A stretch of DNA of 64,000 nt from Paenibacillus pabuli (GCF_023101145.1 NZ_CP073714.1:6014001-6078000), one strand, 5' to 3'. Shown: positions 1-8,876, counted from the stretch's first letter. Notes: a model not told the origin generated them from the sequence alone. Translations and numbers: made by a program.

Positions 1-1118
1 TGCTCCAGATTCAATGTCCCATGCCCATGCTCCTTCCAGCAGGACAGGCCATATTTCCCCCACTCGCCACCACAATGGAACGTCTCCCCTTTAGATACAG
101 CCTCATATTCCAGCGCGGCCGCTGCTGTAACGATTTTGAATATGGAACCTGGAACTGCTCCCTGCACGGCACGATTCGCCCAGGCCGTTTGCTTAGGGTC
201 TACATGCTGGGGATCATAGAACGGCGCGGAAACCATCACACGTACGTCTGCACTGGCCGCATCCAGGACAACGATTGCTCCTTCCTTCATTCCAGACTTC
301 TTCACCATCTTCTCTATCCCTTGCTGTAAATCGATATTGATTGTCGTCTCCGCCTGCAATGGATAGTGTGTATTGGAAGGTGCAATGACGCGCGGCTGAA
401 TTTCTGGAATAACCTCACCTGAACCTGTGACCATACGTGTTAGGAGGGTAGGTCCAATGCCCATCAACAAAGGTTCCAATGTTCTTTCCAGACCGGCTGC
501 TCCAGTTTTCATGGCAAAAGGCTGCTTCACCTCATTTTTGTGAGCCAATTGTGCATTCATAAATCCAGGCTGTTCAGCAATATAACCCAGCCATTGCATG
601 CCCGTAACGGCTTGTTCATACCGTGTCATAAGGGGATATACACTTGCTCCCTCTGCCTTCAATTTACGAAGGCGAACAATCTGAGAATCTGTCAACGTGA
701 TTGGATGGTTGGCACCTGCTGTCCAGAAATGTGGTGCGTTTCCTTGATTCCATTCCTTTTGTAACGATTTCACATCGGTATGCAAGAGGGCTGCCAATTC
801 CTTAACTTCCGAATTCGCCATCGTGGATGGATATGAATGACTTGATTGATCCAGATGCGGGAAAAGGACCAACCCCCACTCCAGCTTGCCTGTCAAGGGC
901 CGCCCCTTATAATCGGCAAACTGTCCTCGTCCCGTATCCAGCACCACTCCTCGCTCTCGCTGCAACACGGACATCTCACGAACGGTACGTTGAAATCCTG
1001 GCATCGTACGATCGATTTGAATGACCTGAACCCAAGCCAAACGAATCATTAGCAAAACAAATAAACCTGTAAGAAAAATACATGCAACGTAAATCCGCCG
1101 CTTCAGTTGTACATGCAT
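1..1118 (-). CDS. Class B penicillin-binding protein (PbpI-like), 3' end beyond window
   Basis: Transpeptidase that would cross-link peptidoglycan outside the membrane. The reading frame stays open on the minus strand from ATG 1118 to the window edge (372 codons), so the C-terminal part is missing. Residues 1-25 hold a short basic start (MHVQLKRRIY) and one membrane anchor. A dimerisation-type region follows, and near the window edge the sequence PGSIFK supplies the SxxK active-site serine motif. A GGAG sits seven bases before the ATG. In B. subtilis a class B PBP (pbpI/yrrR) lies in the same neighbourhood as yrrO, which supports a PbpI-like assignment. The SxN and KTG motifs lie outside the window. 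The exact subfamily is inferred. Confidence 0.85.
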   Translation of the reverse strand, partial: MHVQLKRRIYVACIFLTGLFVLLMIRLAWVQVIQIDRTMPGFQRTVREMSVLQRERGVVLDTGRGQFADYKGRPLTGKLEWGLVLFPHLDQSSHSYPSTMANSEVKELAALLHTDVKSLQKEWNQGNAPHFWTAGANHPITLTDSQIVRLRKLKAEGASVYPLMTRYEQAVTGMQWLGYIAEQPGFMNAQLAHKNEVKQPFAMKTGAAGLERTLEPLLMGIGPTLLTRMVTGSGEVIPEIQPRVIAPSNTHYPLQAETTINIDLQQGIEKMVKKSGMKEGAIVVLDAASADVRVMVSAPFYDPQHVDPKQTAWANRAVQGAVPGSIFKIVTAAAALEYEAVSKGETFHCGGEWGKYGLSCWKEHGHGTLNLE

Positions 1119-1188
1119 CAGGCCACTCCGTTCAGCGTTTTGGCATAGTATTCTTCATTCACAATGGGATTATTCGGTAACAACAAGA

Positions 1189-1216
1189 AAGCCTGTCCCT
1201 TATTAGGGACAGGCTT
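1189..1216 (-). terminator. Intrinsic terminator after the chemoreceptor gene
   Basis: A perfect 12-bp stem (1189-1200 with 1205-1216) has a 4-base loop and is followed on the minus strand by TTTCTTGTTG. It lies 26 bases past the chemoreceptor stop codon and before the PBP start. Confidence 0.8.
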
Positions 1217-1241
1217 CTCTACTGAATCAAATAGACTCGAA

Positions 1242-3524
1242 TTAGACTGTAAAGCGAGACAAAGTATCTTTCAATTCTGTCGACACATTCTCCAGTTTAG
1301 CAGACAAATTCACCAGTTGGTTGCTGATATTTTGTTGTTCACTGCTTAAGGAGGCAACTTCCTGGGACGTTGCAGAAGACTGTTCAGCTACTGCGCTGAC
1401 ATTACTCATCGCTTCCGACAACGTACCTTGAGATTGATTCAATTCTCCGATGGAACCAGTAACCATGCTCAGGCTCTCAACAAACGCACCCATTTGCTGC
1501 TGTACTGAAGCAAATATGACGTTGGTATCTTTCACGGCATCCATCTGTTCTTTAAATAACGGATAAGCTGCAGACAATTGATCCACCGTCTCATTCATTT
1601 CGGTCATAATTTTGTCTGTAATGTCGCCGACCATATCAATGGACTGTCTGGATTGTTCAGCCAACTGGCGAACCTCATTCGCTACCACCATGAATCCGCG
1701 TCCAGCCGTACCGGCACGAGCGGCTTCAATAGTTGCATTCAAGGAGAGTATGTTCGTTTGTTTGGTAATATTCTGCATAACATCAAGCACCTTAAGAACG
1801 GAAGACGTACTCTCCTTCAAGGAATCTACCTTGTTTACCAACGCACCGATCATTTCTTCAGTCTTCTGTGTTTTGGTCATCAACTGATTCAGATGCTGTG
1901 TACCTGTCTGACTGGACTTCTCTACGTGACGGGCTGAATCACCCATTTGTTCGTTCGCGTTAACCACACTCTCCATCTGACGGGAGATGTTGTCGGTCAA
2001 TTCATTACCGCGCTCCGCTTCTGTTGCCAGACTGCTCGCTCCACCTGCAATTTCTTCCGTGGCTACTGCAATCTCGGAAGCGGAAACTGCAGTTTTCTTG
2101 GATGCACTGCTCAGCTCAGAAGCGGTATCCAATACTTCCTGTGCAGAACGGTTGGTTTGTTCCACCAGCTTCGTAATTTGCTCCATCATGAGATTGAATG
2201 CAGCCGATAATTGACCAATCTCATCCTTGGAGGTAAATGGTGTACGCACTTTAAGATTCCCTTTTGCTCCTTCTTGCATGAGATCTTTCAATTTACCCAT
2301 AGGGCGGGCAATCATGCGAACCATCCAAATACCGATTAGTACCGCAATAGCGGCATCAACCAATGCCATCCATAAAGTCAATGTCAGAATACCCTTGGCA
2401 TCTTTCACCAGGATAGAAGTTGGAACCATCCCGATCAGTTTCCAATCAGATGTATCCATGGTGCTGTATGACGCCAGCATATTGGTTGAATTTCCATCCA
2501 TCGTATACTCTGTATTTATGCTGCCGGATTTTTCTTTTAACTCTTTTATAAATCCCAAATCCGTATCTTTCCCTGTACGATCAGCAATCGTTGAAGCTAC
2601 AACCTTATTGTCCGGAGCAATGAGTTGGAGGATTGCGCCTTCACCCAAGTCGAGAGACTTCAATTGCTGCTCCAGCACTTCCAATTTTAATTCAATGATT
2701 AACACATAGGACTGGGTTGTCCCTTGCAGGTTCTTCATTGAACGGGCAATTCGGAACGTTGATGCGCTGCCATCCTCTTTGACTTCTGTTGGAAGCCAGC
2801 GGTATCCGCCTGCTTGAACCAACTCATCGTACCAGGCCTCATTACGAATATCGCCCATGGAAGAACTGCTGCCACCTGTGCCCATGGTAGACCTTGTTTC
2901 GTCTGTAGGCACAAGATAAATCGCTTCCATTGATTTATTCGTAAAAGCAATATTCGATAATTGTTTGTTGATGGAGCTTGAATTCACAAACGTATCATAT
3001 GCGGACAAATTCTTATCAGACATCTTCTGAAGCAAGGACTGCATTTCCGGATCGAAGAAAATTTGTGTGGATGTATCTACAAACCGCTCTAGAATAATGT
3101 CCATTTTTTGTTTAGTCTGTTCAATGGTTTCCTGATTTGACCGGGATGCATTATTCTCAATCGTATTCTTGGCTTTAGCATAGGATAATAGACCCAAACT
3201 AACGACAAAGATCATGATTCCCGCAAAAAAGATCAAAAACAGCTTAACGCCTACCGATTTAATCGGATTGGCCTTCTTAATCTGCTCTAGCGTTGTTCCC
3301 CCAACTTTTTTCCAGTTCTGCTTTTTCAACTGGTCCTTTGTCTTGCTCCACCCCGACTTCAGCTTACCTGAGCCTAACGTAGAAGATTTTCTGCTTGAAG
3401 CATCCCCTGTCTTGCTTTTAACACCTTTTTCTTTCTTCACTTTCTGAACTTTCTCGGGCTTAACCTTCTCGGGTGTTGTCAATTCTTCCCCACTGTCTTT
3501 CTGCTTCTTTTGAACCAATCCCAT
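1242..3524 (-). CDS. Methyl-accepting chemotaxis protein with basic N-terminal extension
   Basis: Membrane chemoreceptor that signals through CheA/CheW. The 760-aa protein has a Lys/Ser-rich cytoplasmic N-terminus of about 88 residues, a first membrane span at about 91-116, an extracellular Cache-like sensor region to about 370, a second span at about 375-400, a HAMP linker and a long coiled-coil signalling domain. The signalling hairpin tip contains EAARAGTAGRGFMVVANEV. There is no C-terminal CheR-tethering pentapeptide. The ligand cannot be read from sequence. It appears to be a single-gene unit with its own terminator, sitting between pbp and trhP2. The long basic leader before TM1 is unusual for the family. 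The shown ATG has a close AGGTGA, so a start a few codons downstream is possible. Confidence 0.93.
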   Translation of the reverse strand: MGLVQKKQKDSGEELTTPEKVKPEKVQKVKKEKGVKSKTGDASSRKSSTLGSGKLKSGWSKTKDQLKKQNWKKVGGTTLEQIKKANPIKSVGVKLFLIFFAGIMIFVVSLGLLSYAKAKNTIENNASRSNQETIEQTKQKMDIILERFVDTSTQIFFDPEMQSLLQKMSDKNLSAYDTFVNSSSINKQLSNIAFTNKSMEAIYLVPTDETRSTMGTGGSSSSMGDIRNEAWYDELVQAGGYRWLPTEVKEDGSASTFRIARSMKNLQGTTQSYVLIIELKLEVLEQQLKSLDLGEGAILQLIAPDNKVVASTIADRTGKDTDLGFIKELKEKSGSINTEYTMDGNSTNMLASYSTMDTSDWKLIGMVPTSILVKDAKGILTLTLWMALVDAAIAVLIGIWMVRMIARPMGKLKDLMQEGAKGNLKVRTPFTSKDEIGQLSAAFNLMMEQITKLVEQTNRSAQEVLDTASELSSASKKTAVSASEIAVATEEIAGGASSLATEAERGNELTDNISRQMESVVNANEQMGDSARHVEKSSQTGTQHLNQLMTKTQKTEEMIGALVNKVDSLKESTSSVLKVLDVMQNITKQTNILSLNATIEAARAGTAGRGFMVVANEVRQLAEQSRQSIDMVGDITDKIMTEMNETVDQLSAAYPLFKEQMDAVKDTNVIFASVQQQMGAFVESLSMVTGSIGELNQSQGTLSEAMSNVSAVAEQSSATSQEVASLSSEQQNISNQLVNLSAKLENVSTELKDTLSRFTV

Positions 3525-3652
3525 TCACCTGCCAGTAATTTACTTGTTGGATTTTTGTTTCTCTCCCCTATAAATATGTAGTATTCGACAGCTTTCTCTT
3601 TTCCCCTTTCGTTTTTTCGAAATTAATTACAACTTTTTTCCTATTTTTCTAT

Positions 3653-3688
3653 AAAAAAAAGACCCCCATGTGCCGATATACGGAGGTC
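3653..3688 (-). terminator. Intrinsic terminator of the ireB-trhP2 operon
   Basis: Stem 3661-3667 with 3682-3688 (one G-U pair), followed on the minus strand by eight T (3653-3660). It lies downstream of the trhP2 stop. Confidence 0.75.
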
Positions 3689-3759
3689 AAATTTGTAAAT
3701 TTTATAACACTATATTGTTAAATCATAGCATTATTTTGTTAAAATATAGGTATTTGAAC

Positions 3760-5088
3760 CTACTTCTTTTTTCTCATCATATCAAAGTAGGAAACAGGTT
3801 GATCTACCTTCATTTTTACACGCTGTAACGGGTGACGGGCTGCATCGAGGATATTTCCAGCTTCATCCTGCAGTTCTCCAACAACCTGCTTGAAAAAGGT
3901 GCCTCCCGGACCGAAAAATTCAATCTCCTGTCCCGGTTTGAAATGATTGCGCTGTTGAATGGTCGCCATTCCTGTAGCCGCATCATAGTCCATAACCAAT
4001 CCGGCAAAGTCGTAAGGTACCGCTTTTTCTTCCGGTTCATAGATGTGATCCTCATGATCCGGTGTATCATAGAAAAATCCGGTATTGAGCGGACGATTCG
4101 CTGCCTTGTTCATTTCCTCTACCCACTCAGGCTTCAATACATAATTCTCCGGATCAGCCATATAAGAATCGATGGCCTGACGATATACGTTAACTACAGT
4201 TGCCACATAGTGAATTGACTTCATGCGACCTTCGATTTTGAAACTATCCACACCGACATCAATCAGCTCAGGAATATGCCCAATCATGCACAGATCCTTC
4301 GAACCCATGGAAAAAGCATTGTCTTGCTCCTGGAATAGGGGTAATTGATTCTCTCCCAGTTTGAATGGTGCAGGTGCCTGCATTTGCATTTCTTCTTCGC
4401 TGACCCATACGGTACCTTCCCGAACATCTTCAAAGAGATCATACTTCCAGCGGCAGGATTGGCAGCAACCACCCCGGTTGGAATCCCGATCCGTAAAATG
4501 ATTGGACAACACACACCGTCCGGAATAGGACGAGCACATCGCTCCATGAATAAAGGCTTCGATCTCGATATCCACGTTGGCCTTGATTTCTTCGATTTCC
4601 TCAAAGCTCGTCTCACGACCAAGGACCACGCGTGGAAGGCCTTCATCCTTCCAGAACTTCACAGCCTGCCAGTTCAGAGTTGATTGTTGTGTACTCAAAT
4701 GCACTTCCAGACCTGGTACGGCACGTTGAGCCACTTCAATAATTGCTGGATCTGCTACGATAATAGCTGCAATTCCTGCATCATACAAGTTTTGCAAATA
4801 CGCTTGAATTCCTTCAATATCTTCATTGTGCGCGTAAATATTAGTGGCCACGAAAACTTTGGCTCCATATTTTTTGGCAAATTCTACACCTTCACGCATT
4901 TCTTCAAAGCTAAAGTTATCCGCGTTGGAACGGAGTCCATAAGCCTGTCCACCGATATACACAGCATCTGCACCATAGTGGATTGCAAATTTAAGTTTTT
5001 CCAGATTGCCCGCCGGAGCAAGCAGCTCCGGTTTGTCCAGACGGTTACGTTTACCCGAGAACTTCCGCTGTACCGCCACTGTTTCCAT
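3760..5088 (-). CDS. trhP2: tRNA uridine-34 hydroxylase subunit TrhP2 (peptidase U32 family)
   Basis: U32-family protein matching B. subtilis YrrO. With YrrN it is needed for prephenate-dependent hydroxylation of U34 in tRNAs (ho5U, precursor of mo5U). The 442-aa protein begins with a TIM-barrel-like part (LLAPAGNLEKLKFAIHYGAD) and carries the cysteine cluster CSSYSGRC...GGCCQSC (residues about 185-220) that in this family ligates a 4Fe-4S cluster. A C-terminal beta domain follows. I chose ATG 5088 because GAGGTG sits six bases upstream; the GTG at 5097 is part of that ribosome site. It follows trhP1 closely (17 bases) and is the last gene of the operon. It was formerly annotated as a collagenase-like protease, which is probably misleading. 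Confidence 0.88.
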   Translation of the reverse strand: METVAVQRKFSGKRNRLDKPELLAPAGNLEKLKFAIHYGADAVYIGGQAYGLRSNADNFSFEEMREGVEFAKKYGAKVFVATNIYAHNEDIEGIQAYLQNLYDAGIAAIIVADPAIIEVAQRAVPGLEVHLSTQQSTLNWQAVKFWKDEGLPRVVLGRETSFEEIEEIKANVDIEIEAFIHGAMCSSYSGRCVLSNHFTDRDSNRGGCCQSCRWKYDLFEDVREGTVWVSEEEMQMQAPAPFKLGENQLPLFQEQDNAFSMGSKDLCMIGHIPELIDVGVDSFKIEGRMKSIHYVATVVNVYRQAIDSYMADPENYVLKPEWVEEMNKAANRPLNTGFFYDTPDHEDHIYEPEEKAVPYDFAGLVMDYDAATGMATIQQRNHFKPGQEIEFFGPGGTFFKQVVGELQDEAGNILDAARHPLQRVKMKVDQPVSYFDMMRKKK

Positions 5089-5105
5089 GTTGTTCACCTC
5101 GTCTA

Positions 5106-6035
5106 TTAATACACCTGTTCTTTATAGAAAAATCCAAACGACAACTCCCGTTCAGGGTCCTGCAATTGACGAACTTCGTCCAGCCATTCTTCACAAAATG
5201 CATAAGCATCGGCATCTGCCGCATAACTATCCAGAGCTATACGGTATGCACGTACAACAGCTTCGTTATACGCAAGCGGTTTTAACATGCCTTCGATTTT
5301 GAAGCTGTGTACCCCGGCCTCCATTAACAGATGGAGATCTTCGAGAATACAGATATCCTCCGAACTCATAATATGAGTCCCGTTCACATCTTCATAGATC
5401 GGGAACTTCTCATCTCGGCGTTCAGCCTCGATCAGAAACAAACCACGCTCTTTACCCAAGTGTCCCTCTACAGGACGACCTTGATGGGACATATAACTTT
5501 GCACCAGATTTCGTTTGGAATGATATATGTTCGTCATGCCATGCACCTGAACCTGGGCCTCCACCTTCAGAAATGGGACCATCTCTGTCAGCTCGTCCAT
5601 ATTCAGCTCCCGAGCAAGCACGACACGACTCGCGCCTTTGGTCCCCCAATAGTTGGCCGTTGCATAGTTGGTTGATGTCATCTCAGCGTTCCAGTGCAGC
5701 TGGATATGCGGAGCATACTCCTTAATAGCAGCTAGCACAGATGGGTCGTTGAATTCAACACCATGAACACCGATTTTCCCCAGTGCTTGAACATATTCAG
5801 GCAATTCCTTTAGCAGTTCGTTGGACATCAGATTGTTCATAGACACATATACACGAGCCTGATGTTTCGCTGCAACGGCAACAACCTCTGCTGTTTCTTC
5901 CACACTGAAGCTGCCGGGAAGACGCATGCCGAAGCGATCATCCCCAATTAACAAAGCATCTGCTCCTGCTTGGAGCAGCACTTCTGCCTCTTTCACATTT
6001 GCCGCCGTAACGAGCAGTTCATGTTTCGTACTCAT
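5106..6035 (-). CDS. trhP1: tRNA uridine-34 hydroxylase subunit TrhP1 (peptidase U32 family)
   Basis: The 309-aa paralogue of the following gene matches B. subtilis YrrN. It has the same TIM-barrel start (VTAANVKEAEVLLQAGADAL) and the short conserved segment FKIEGMLKPLAYNEAVVRAY. The position equivalent to the Cys cluster of TrhP2 reads VHGMTNIYHSKRNLVQSYM and has no cysteine, so this subunit probably cannot hold the Fe-S cluster itself. I chose ATG 6035 because GGAGGGG is six bases upstream. It follows mltG with a 15-base gap. In B. subtilis the methyltransferase gene trmR (yrrM) lies between mltG and yrrN; here there is no room for it. Confidence 0.87.
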   Translation of the reverse strand: MSTKHELLVTAANVKEAEVLLQAGADALLIGDDRFGMRLPGSFSVEETAEVVAVAAKHQARVYVSMNNLMSNELLKELPEYVQALGKIGVHGVEFNDPSVLAAIKEYAPHIQLHWNAEMTSTNYATANYWGTKGASRVVLARELNMDELTEMVPFLKVEAQVQVHGMTNIYHSKRNLVQSYMSHQGRPVEGHLGKERGLFLIEAERRDEKFPIYEDVNGTHIMSSEDICILEDLHLLMEAGVHSFKIEGMLKPLAYNEAVVRAYRIALDSYAADADAYAFCEEWLDEVRQLQDPERELSFGFFYKEQVY

Positions 6036-6050
6036 ATACATCCCCTCCGC

Positions 6051-7091
6051 TTATTGCGCAGCCTTACTTTTGGCTATATTTTGCTGATGTTCCTTATATG
6101 TTTTGGCAAAAAGATGTCCAAATGTACCGTCCTTCTTGGTCACATAGAACAGGTAATCTGAAGATTCCGGTTCCAACGCTGCCTCAATAGAGGCCAGACT
6201 TGGACTTGCAATCGGTCCAGGTGGCAGCCCTTTGTTCAGATACGTATTATAGGGGCTTTGCACCTTCAGATCCTTGTAAAGCAATCTGGCCTTCGGCTTA
6301 TCAAGTAAATACTGAACTGTAGCATCGATCTCCAGTTTCATATCCTGGTTAATCCGATTATAGATTACACCTGCCACAAGCGCGCGTTCCTGATCCACCA
6401 CGACTTCTCTCTCAACAAGCGATGCGATCGTTAACACTTGATGCAAAGACAAATTTCTCTCCTTGAGTTTGGAGGCCAAATCAGGGATAGAATCAACCTT
6501 GGTCTGGAATTCCTCAATCATTCGCTGCATGATCTCATGAGTAGAACTTCCCTCTTTCAGCTCATACGTCTCTGGGAACAGATATCCCTCCAGTACATAT
6601 CGCATTTCTTCATCCACTGGAATGTCCTTAAGAATGTCAATATCAAAAGCAGATGGATCATTGGCAAGTTTGATAAATTCCTCCCGATCCACAATTCCCT
6701 CAGCAGACAGTTTGTCTGCCATTTGTAACACTGTATATCCTTCAGGAATAGTAAACTTGATCATGGATTCGGGCACAACTTCGCCATTATTCAACTTATT
6801 AATAATCTCATCGTATGATACGCCTGGATTTATGGAGTATGTACCTGCCATAAAATTCGATCCTTGTTTCTTCCATTTAAGGTATCCCTTAAAGGCTAAA
6901 CCACTCCGAATCAGACCTTCCTGCTCCAACTGGTCCGCAATTTTGGAAGTTCCCGACCCGCTCTTGATCTCGAAAACGATCGGTTCTGTGGATGCTTGTA
7001 CCGGACGCATCATGTTCCAGACATATGCACCTGCGCCTCCGGCAACAACCACGATGATAAGCAGAAAGACTAAAATCGCTTTTCCTTTCAA
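6051..7091 (-). CDS. mltG: Endolytic transglycosylase MltG
   Basis: Membrane-anchored lytic transglycosylase that cuts nascent glycan strands (YceG/YrrL family). Residues about 5-25 form one membrane span. A LysM-like segment (EGYTVLQMADKLSAEGI) follows, then the catalytic domain with ASLVEREV, which contains the conserved glutamate, and ATVQYLL further on. The frame opens at TTG 7115, but a strong AAAGGAG lies inside codons 3-5 of that frame. I therefore place the start at TTG 7091, ten bases after it, giving 346 aa. It follows two DUF1292 genes and precedes trhP1, as in the B. subtilis yrr operon. Confidence 0.9.
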   Translation of the reverse strand: MKGKAILVFLLIIVVVAGGAGAYVWNMMRPVQASTEPIVFEIKSGSGTSKIADQLEQEGLIRSGLAFKGYLKWKKQGSNFMAGTYSINPGVSYDEIINKLNNGEVVPESMIKFTIPEGYTVLQMADKLSAEGIVDREEFIKLANDPSAFDIDILKDIPVDEEMRYVLEGYLFPETYELKEGSSTHEIMQRMIEEFQTKVDSIPDLASKLKERNLSLHQVLTIASLVEREVVVDQERALVAGVIYNRINQDMKLEIDATVQYLLDKPKARLLYKDLKVQSPYNTYLNKGLPPGPIASPSLASIEAALEPESSDYLFYVTKKDGTFGHLFAKTYKEHQQNIAKSKAAQ

Positions 7092-7169
7092 AAAAGACAC
7101 AACTCCTTTACACAACCAAAAAGAGCGGACTTCTCCGCCCTTCCGGTTTCTTCAATTTGAAGCTGATAA

Positions 7170-7484
7170 TCAATCCTCGTCAATGGGGAGTGTGCACTCA
7201 TCATACAATTCAGAGATGTTCTCCCACTCATCATCATCGTCAATCGTAACTAATTCCGGCATGATCTGGCCTTCACTTCCCGGTAAAACCCGCAGAAGTT
7301 CAACTTCGTCATAAGGACGCAATGAACTGCGGAGCACTGCATACTGTTGGCCCTTCACTTCAAACTCAGCCAGCAGATCATACGGATGCGATTTACCGTT
7401 CTCTTCTTCCAGCTCAACGTGAGCACCAAAAGCCAGACGCAGCGAATCTGTCCATTTCAAGTCTTCGCGGCTGTATTCTGTCAT
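7170..7484 (-). CDS. DUF1292-like acidic protein (second copy)
   Basis: A 104-aa acidic protein, probably of the DUF1292 (YrzB) family because of its layout and its similarity to its neighbour. It has a beta-rich core (HPYDLLAEFEVKGQQYAVL), a middle segment on pH- or load-like acidic residues, and ends in an Asp/Glu tail. No catalytic or membrane motif is visible. The ATG directly abuts the TAA of the upstream DUF1292 gene, so translation is probably coupled. Function unknown; it is less typical of the family than the first copy. Confidence 0.8.
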   Translation of the reverse strand: MTEYSREDLKWTDSLRLAFGAHVELEEENGKSHPYDLLAEFEVKGQQYAVLRSSLRPYDEVELLRVLPGSEGQIMPELVTIDDDDEWENISELYDECTLPIDED

Positions 7485-7784
7485 TTAGTTCGCTTCCTCT
7501 TCATCTTCTGCAAGAAATGTATTAAACGTCTCCTCGACGATATCCCATTCGGCATCATCTTGGATGACGAAAAGTTTAATATCGTCGCCCTCTTCTTCAT
7601 AACGGAATGCATAAACATCCGTCTCTCCATCTTCGGGTTCAACCGGAGCAACCATCATGTACTTGGCCTCCGAACCGTCCACTTCGAATTTCATGATGAC
7701 TTCGAATTCCTCTTCATTACCCTCGTCATCCGCAATGTAAATAATCTCCGATTCTTCTTCCATACCCAGTTGATCTTCAGCCAT
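7485..7784 (-). CDS. DUF1292 family protein (YrzB-like)
   Basis: A 99-aa, strongly acidic cytoplasmic protein. The core EIIYIADDEGNEEEFEVIM and the later YMMVAPVEPEDGE match the DUF1292 pattern found beside ruvX in Bacillales. An AGGGGGATC ribosome site precedes the ATG. It starts 12 bases after ruvX and abuts the next, similar gene. The family has no established biochemical role; conservation between ruvX and mltG is the main contextual fact. Confidence 0.85.
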   Translation of the reverse strand: MAEDQLGMEEESEIIYIADDEGNEEEFEVIMKFEVDGSEAKYMMVAPVEPEDGETDVYAFRYEEEGDDIKLFVIQDDAEWDIVEETFNTFLAEDEEEAN

Positions 7785-7796
7785 TGTTGATCCCCC

Positions 7797-8213
7797 TCAC
7801 CTTTTACTATTGGCATCCAAATAATTTTGCAAAATCAAGCTTGCGGCCATTTTGTCCACAACCTGCTTGCGTTTTTTGCGACTGACATCCGCTTCAAGCA
7901 ATGTTCGTTCTGCTGCCATGGTTGTCAGCCGTTCATCCCAAAGGTGAACAGGTAAATTCAGTTCGCCCCGCAGGCGTTCGGCAAAAGCAATGCATATTTC
8001 ACCACGCGGCCCTACGGTGCCGTTCATGTTTTTGGGAAGTCCGACAACAATCTCGCCGATCTCATGCTCACGCACAAGCTCCGCAATCCGAGCGAACTCA
8101 CCTTCATCCCGGCGGCGTTCAAGTACTTCCAATCCCTGGGCAGTCCAACCGAAGGCGTCACTAGCGGCAACTCCGATTCTCCGGTCCCCATAGTCCAAAC
8201 CTAATATTTTCAT
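7797..8213 (-). CDS. ruvX: Holliday junction resolvase-like RuvX (YqgF)
   Basis: A 138-aa RNase H-fold nuclease of the YqgF/YrrK family. The first acidic motif is LGLDYGDRRIGVA at residues 4-16. IVVGLPKNMNG follows, and the WDERLTT motif supplies another conserved acidic residue. Family members are linked to 16S rRNA 3' processing in some bacteria and are often named as putative junction resolvases; both roles should be held loosely. I chose ATG 8213 (MKILGLDYGD), which has GGGAG upstream, over the longer frame opening at 8267. It lies between ireB and the DUF1292 genes. Confidence 0.9.
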   Translation of the reverse strand: MKILGLDYGDRRIGVAASDAFGWTAQGLEVLERRRDEGEFARIAELVREHEIGEIVVGLPKNMNGTVGPRGEICIAFAERLRGELNLPVHLWDERLTTMAAERTLLEADVSRKKRKQVVDKMAASLILQNYLDANSKR

Positions 8214-8338
8214 CCATGCTCTCCCATCCTCAAGCCTGCTCAGGTCGAACAATTTTCGCCTTCTCAAGCTTCAGGCTGTCTTCTGTCGGTTCATTTTCCG
8301 CTGCCCGCAAGGCTGCATCACAGCGGAAGCGATGTACA

Positions 8339-8599
8339 TTACCGGTGATTGGCCAGATAAGAACGAACAAGCTCTTCAATCAGCTCATCACGTTCTTTTT
8401 TACGGACCAGACTGCGTGCATTGTTGTGACGAGGGATGTATGCGGGGTCTCCAGAAATCAGATACCCGACAATCTGGTTAATAGGATTATACTCCTTATC
8501 CACCAGTGCATCATATACCGTGAGAAGAATCTCTTTGGAGGATGCTTCCTGCTCGTCGGCTTTCACATTAAATTTAACCGTCTTATCCATGGAGTCCAT
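8339..8599 (-). CDS. ireB: IreB/ReoM family regulatory phosphoprotein (YrzL, UPF0297)
   Basis: An 86-aa protein starting MDSMDKTVKFNV and containing NPINQIVGYLISGDPAYIP, the conserved core of UPF0297. In Enterococcus (IreB) and Listeria (ReoM) the homologue is phosphorylated by the PASTA kinase and links it to cell-wall precursor control. The N-terminal Thr of the TVKF segment is the likely phospho-site by homology. ATG 8599 has GAGGTG seven bases upstream; the longer frame from 8686 runs through the promoter and is rejected. It is the first gene of the ireB-ruvX-mltG-trhP operon. Confidence 0.92.
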   Translation of the reverse strand: MDSMDKTVKFNVKADEQEASSKEILLTVYDALVDKEYNPINQIVGYLISGDPAYIPRHNNARSLVRKKERDELIEELVRSYLANHR

Positions 8600-8659
8600 T
8601 GATGACACCTCGCTCCTGCATGAACATGGGGACCATGTCCTGCCGAATTGATTTCTGCT

Positions 8660-8688
8660 TATATAATAACATATTCTGACTGCCACAA
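8660..8688 (-). promoter_or_regulatory. Predicted sigma-A promoter of ireB operon
   Basis: On the minus strand a TTGTGG (-35, 8683-8688) and TATATA (-10, 8660-8665) are separated by exactly 17 bases, about 60 bases before the ireB start. Confidence 0.6.
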
Positions 8689-8690
8689 GT

Positions 8691-8730
8691 AAACAAAGGA
8701 TAAGCCAAATGTGTTTTTTGCTTGTCCTTT
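8691..8730 (-). terminator. Likely terminator of alaS
   Basis: Imperfect stem 8695-8705 with 8720-8730 (one mismatch), followed on the minus strand by GTTTACTT. It lies about 150 bases past the alaS stop and just before the ireB promoter. The T-run is modest. Confidence 0.5.
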
Positions 8731-8876
8731 ACTGGCTTCAGCATATTGCATCATTCGATTCCACTCGGTCTCGGGTACAAAAGTTGGACGGGAAGAAGCA
8801 TCCCGATCCAACCTCCGTATAAATGAACAGAACCACTTCGAACTATATTTTGGCGTTTGAAAGCCACTCGTTCGAT

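Noticed and set aside
2227..2709. 160-codon plus-strand ORF in the chemoreceptor gene
   Set aside because: Antisense shadow of a clear MCP; no ribosome site and no known domain.
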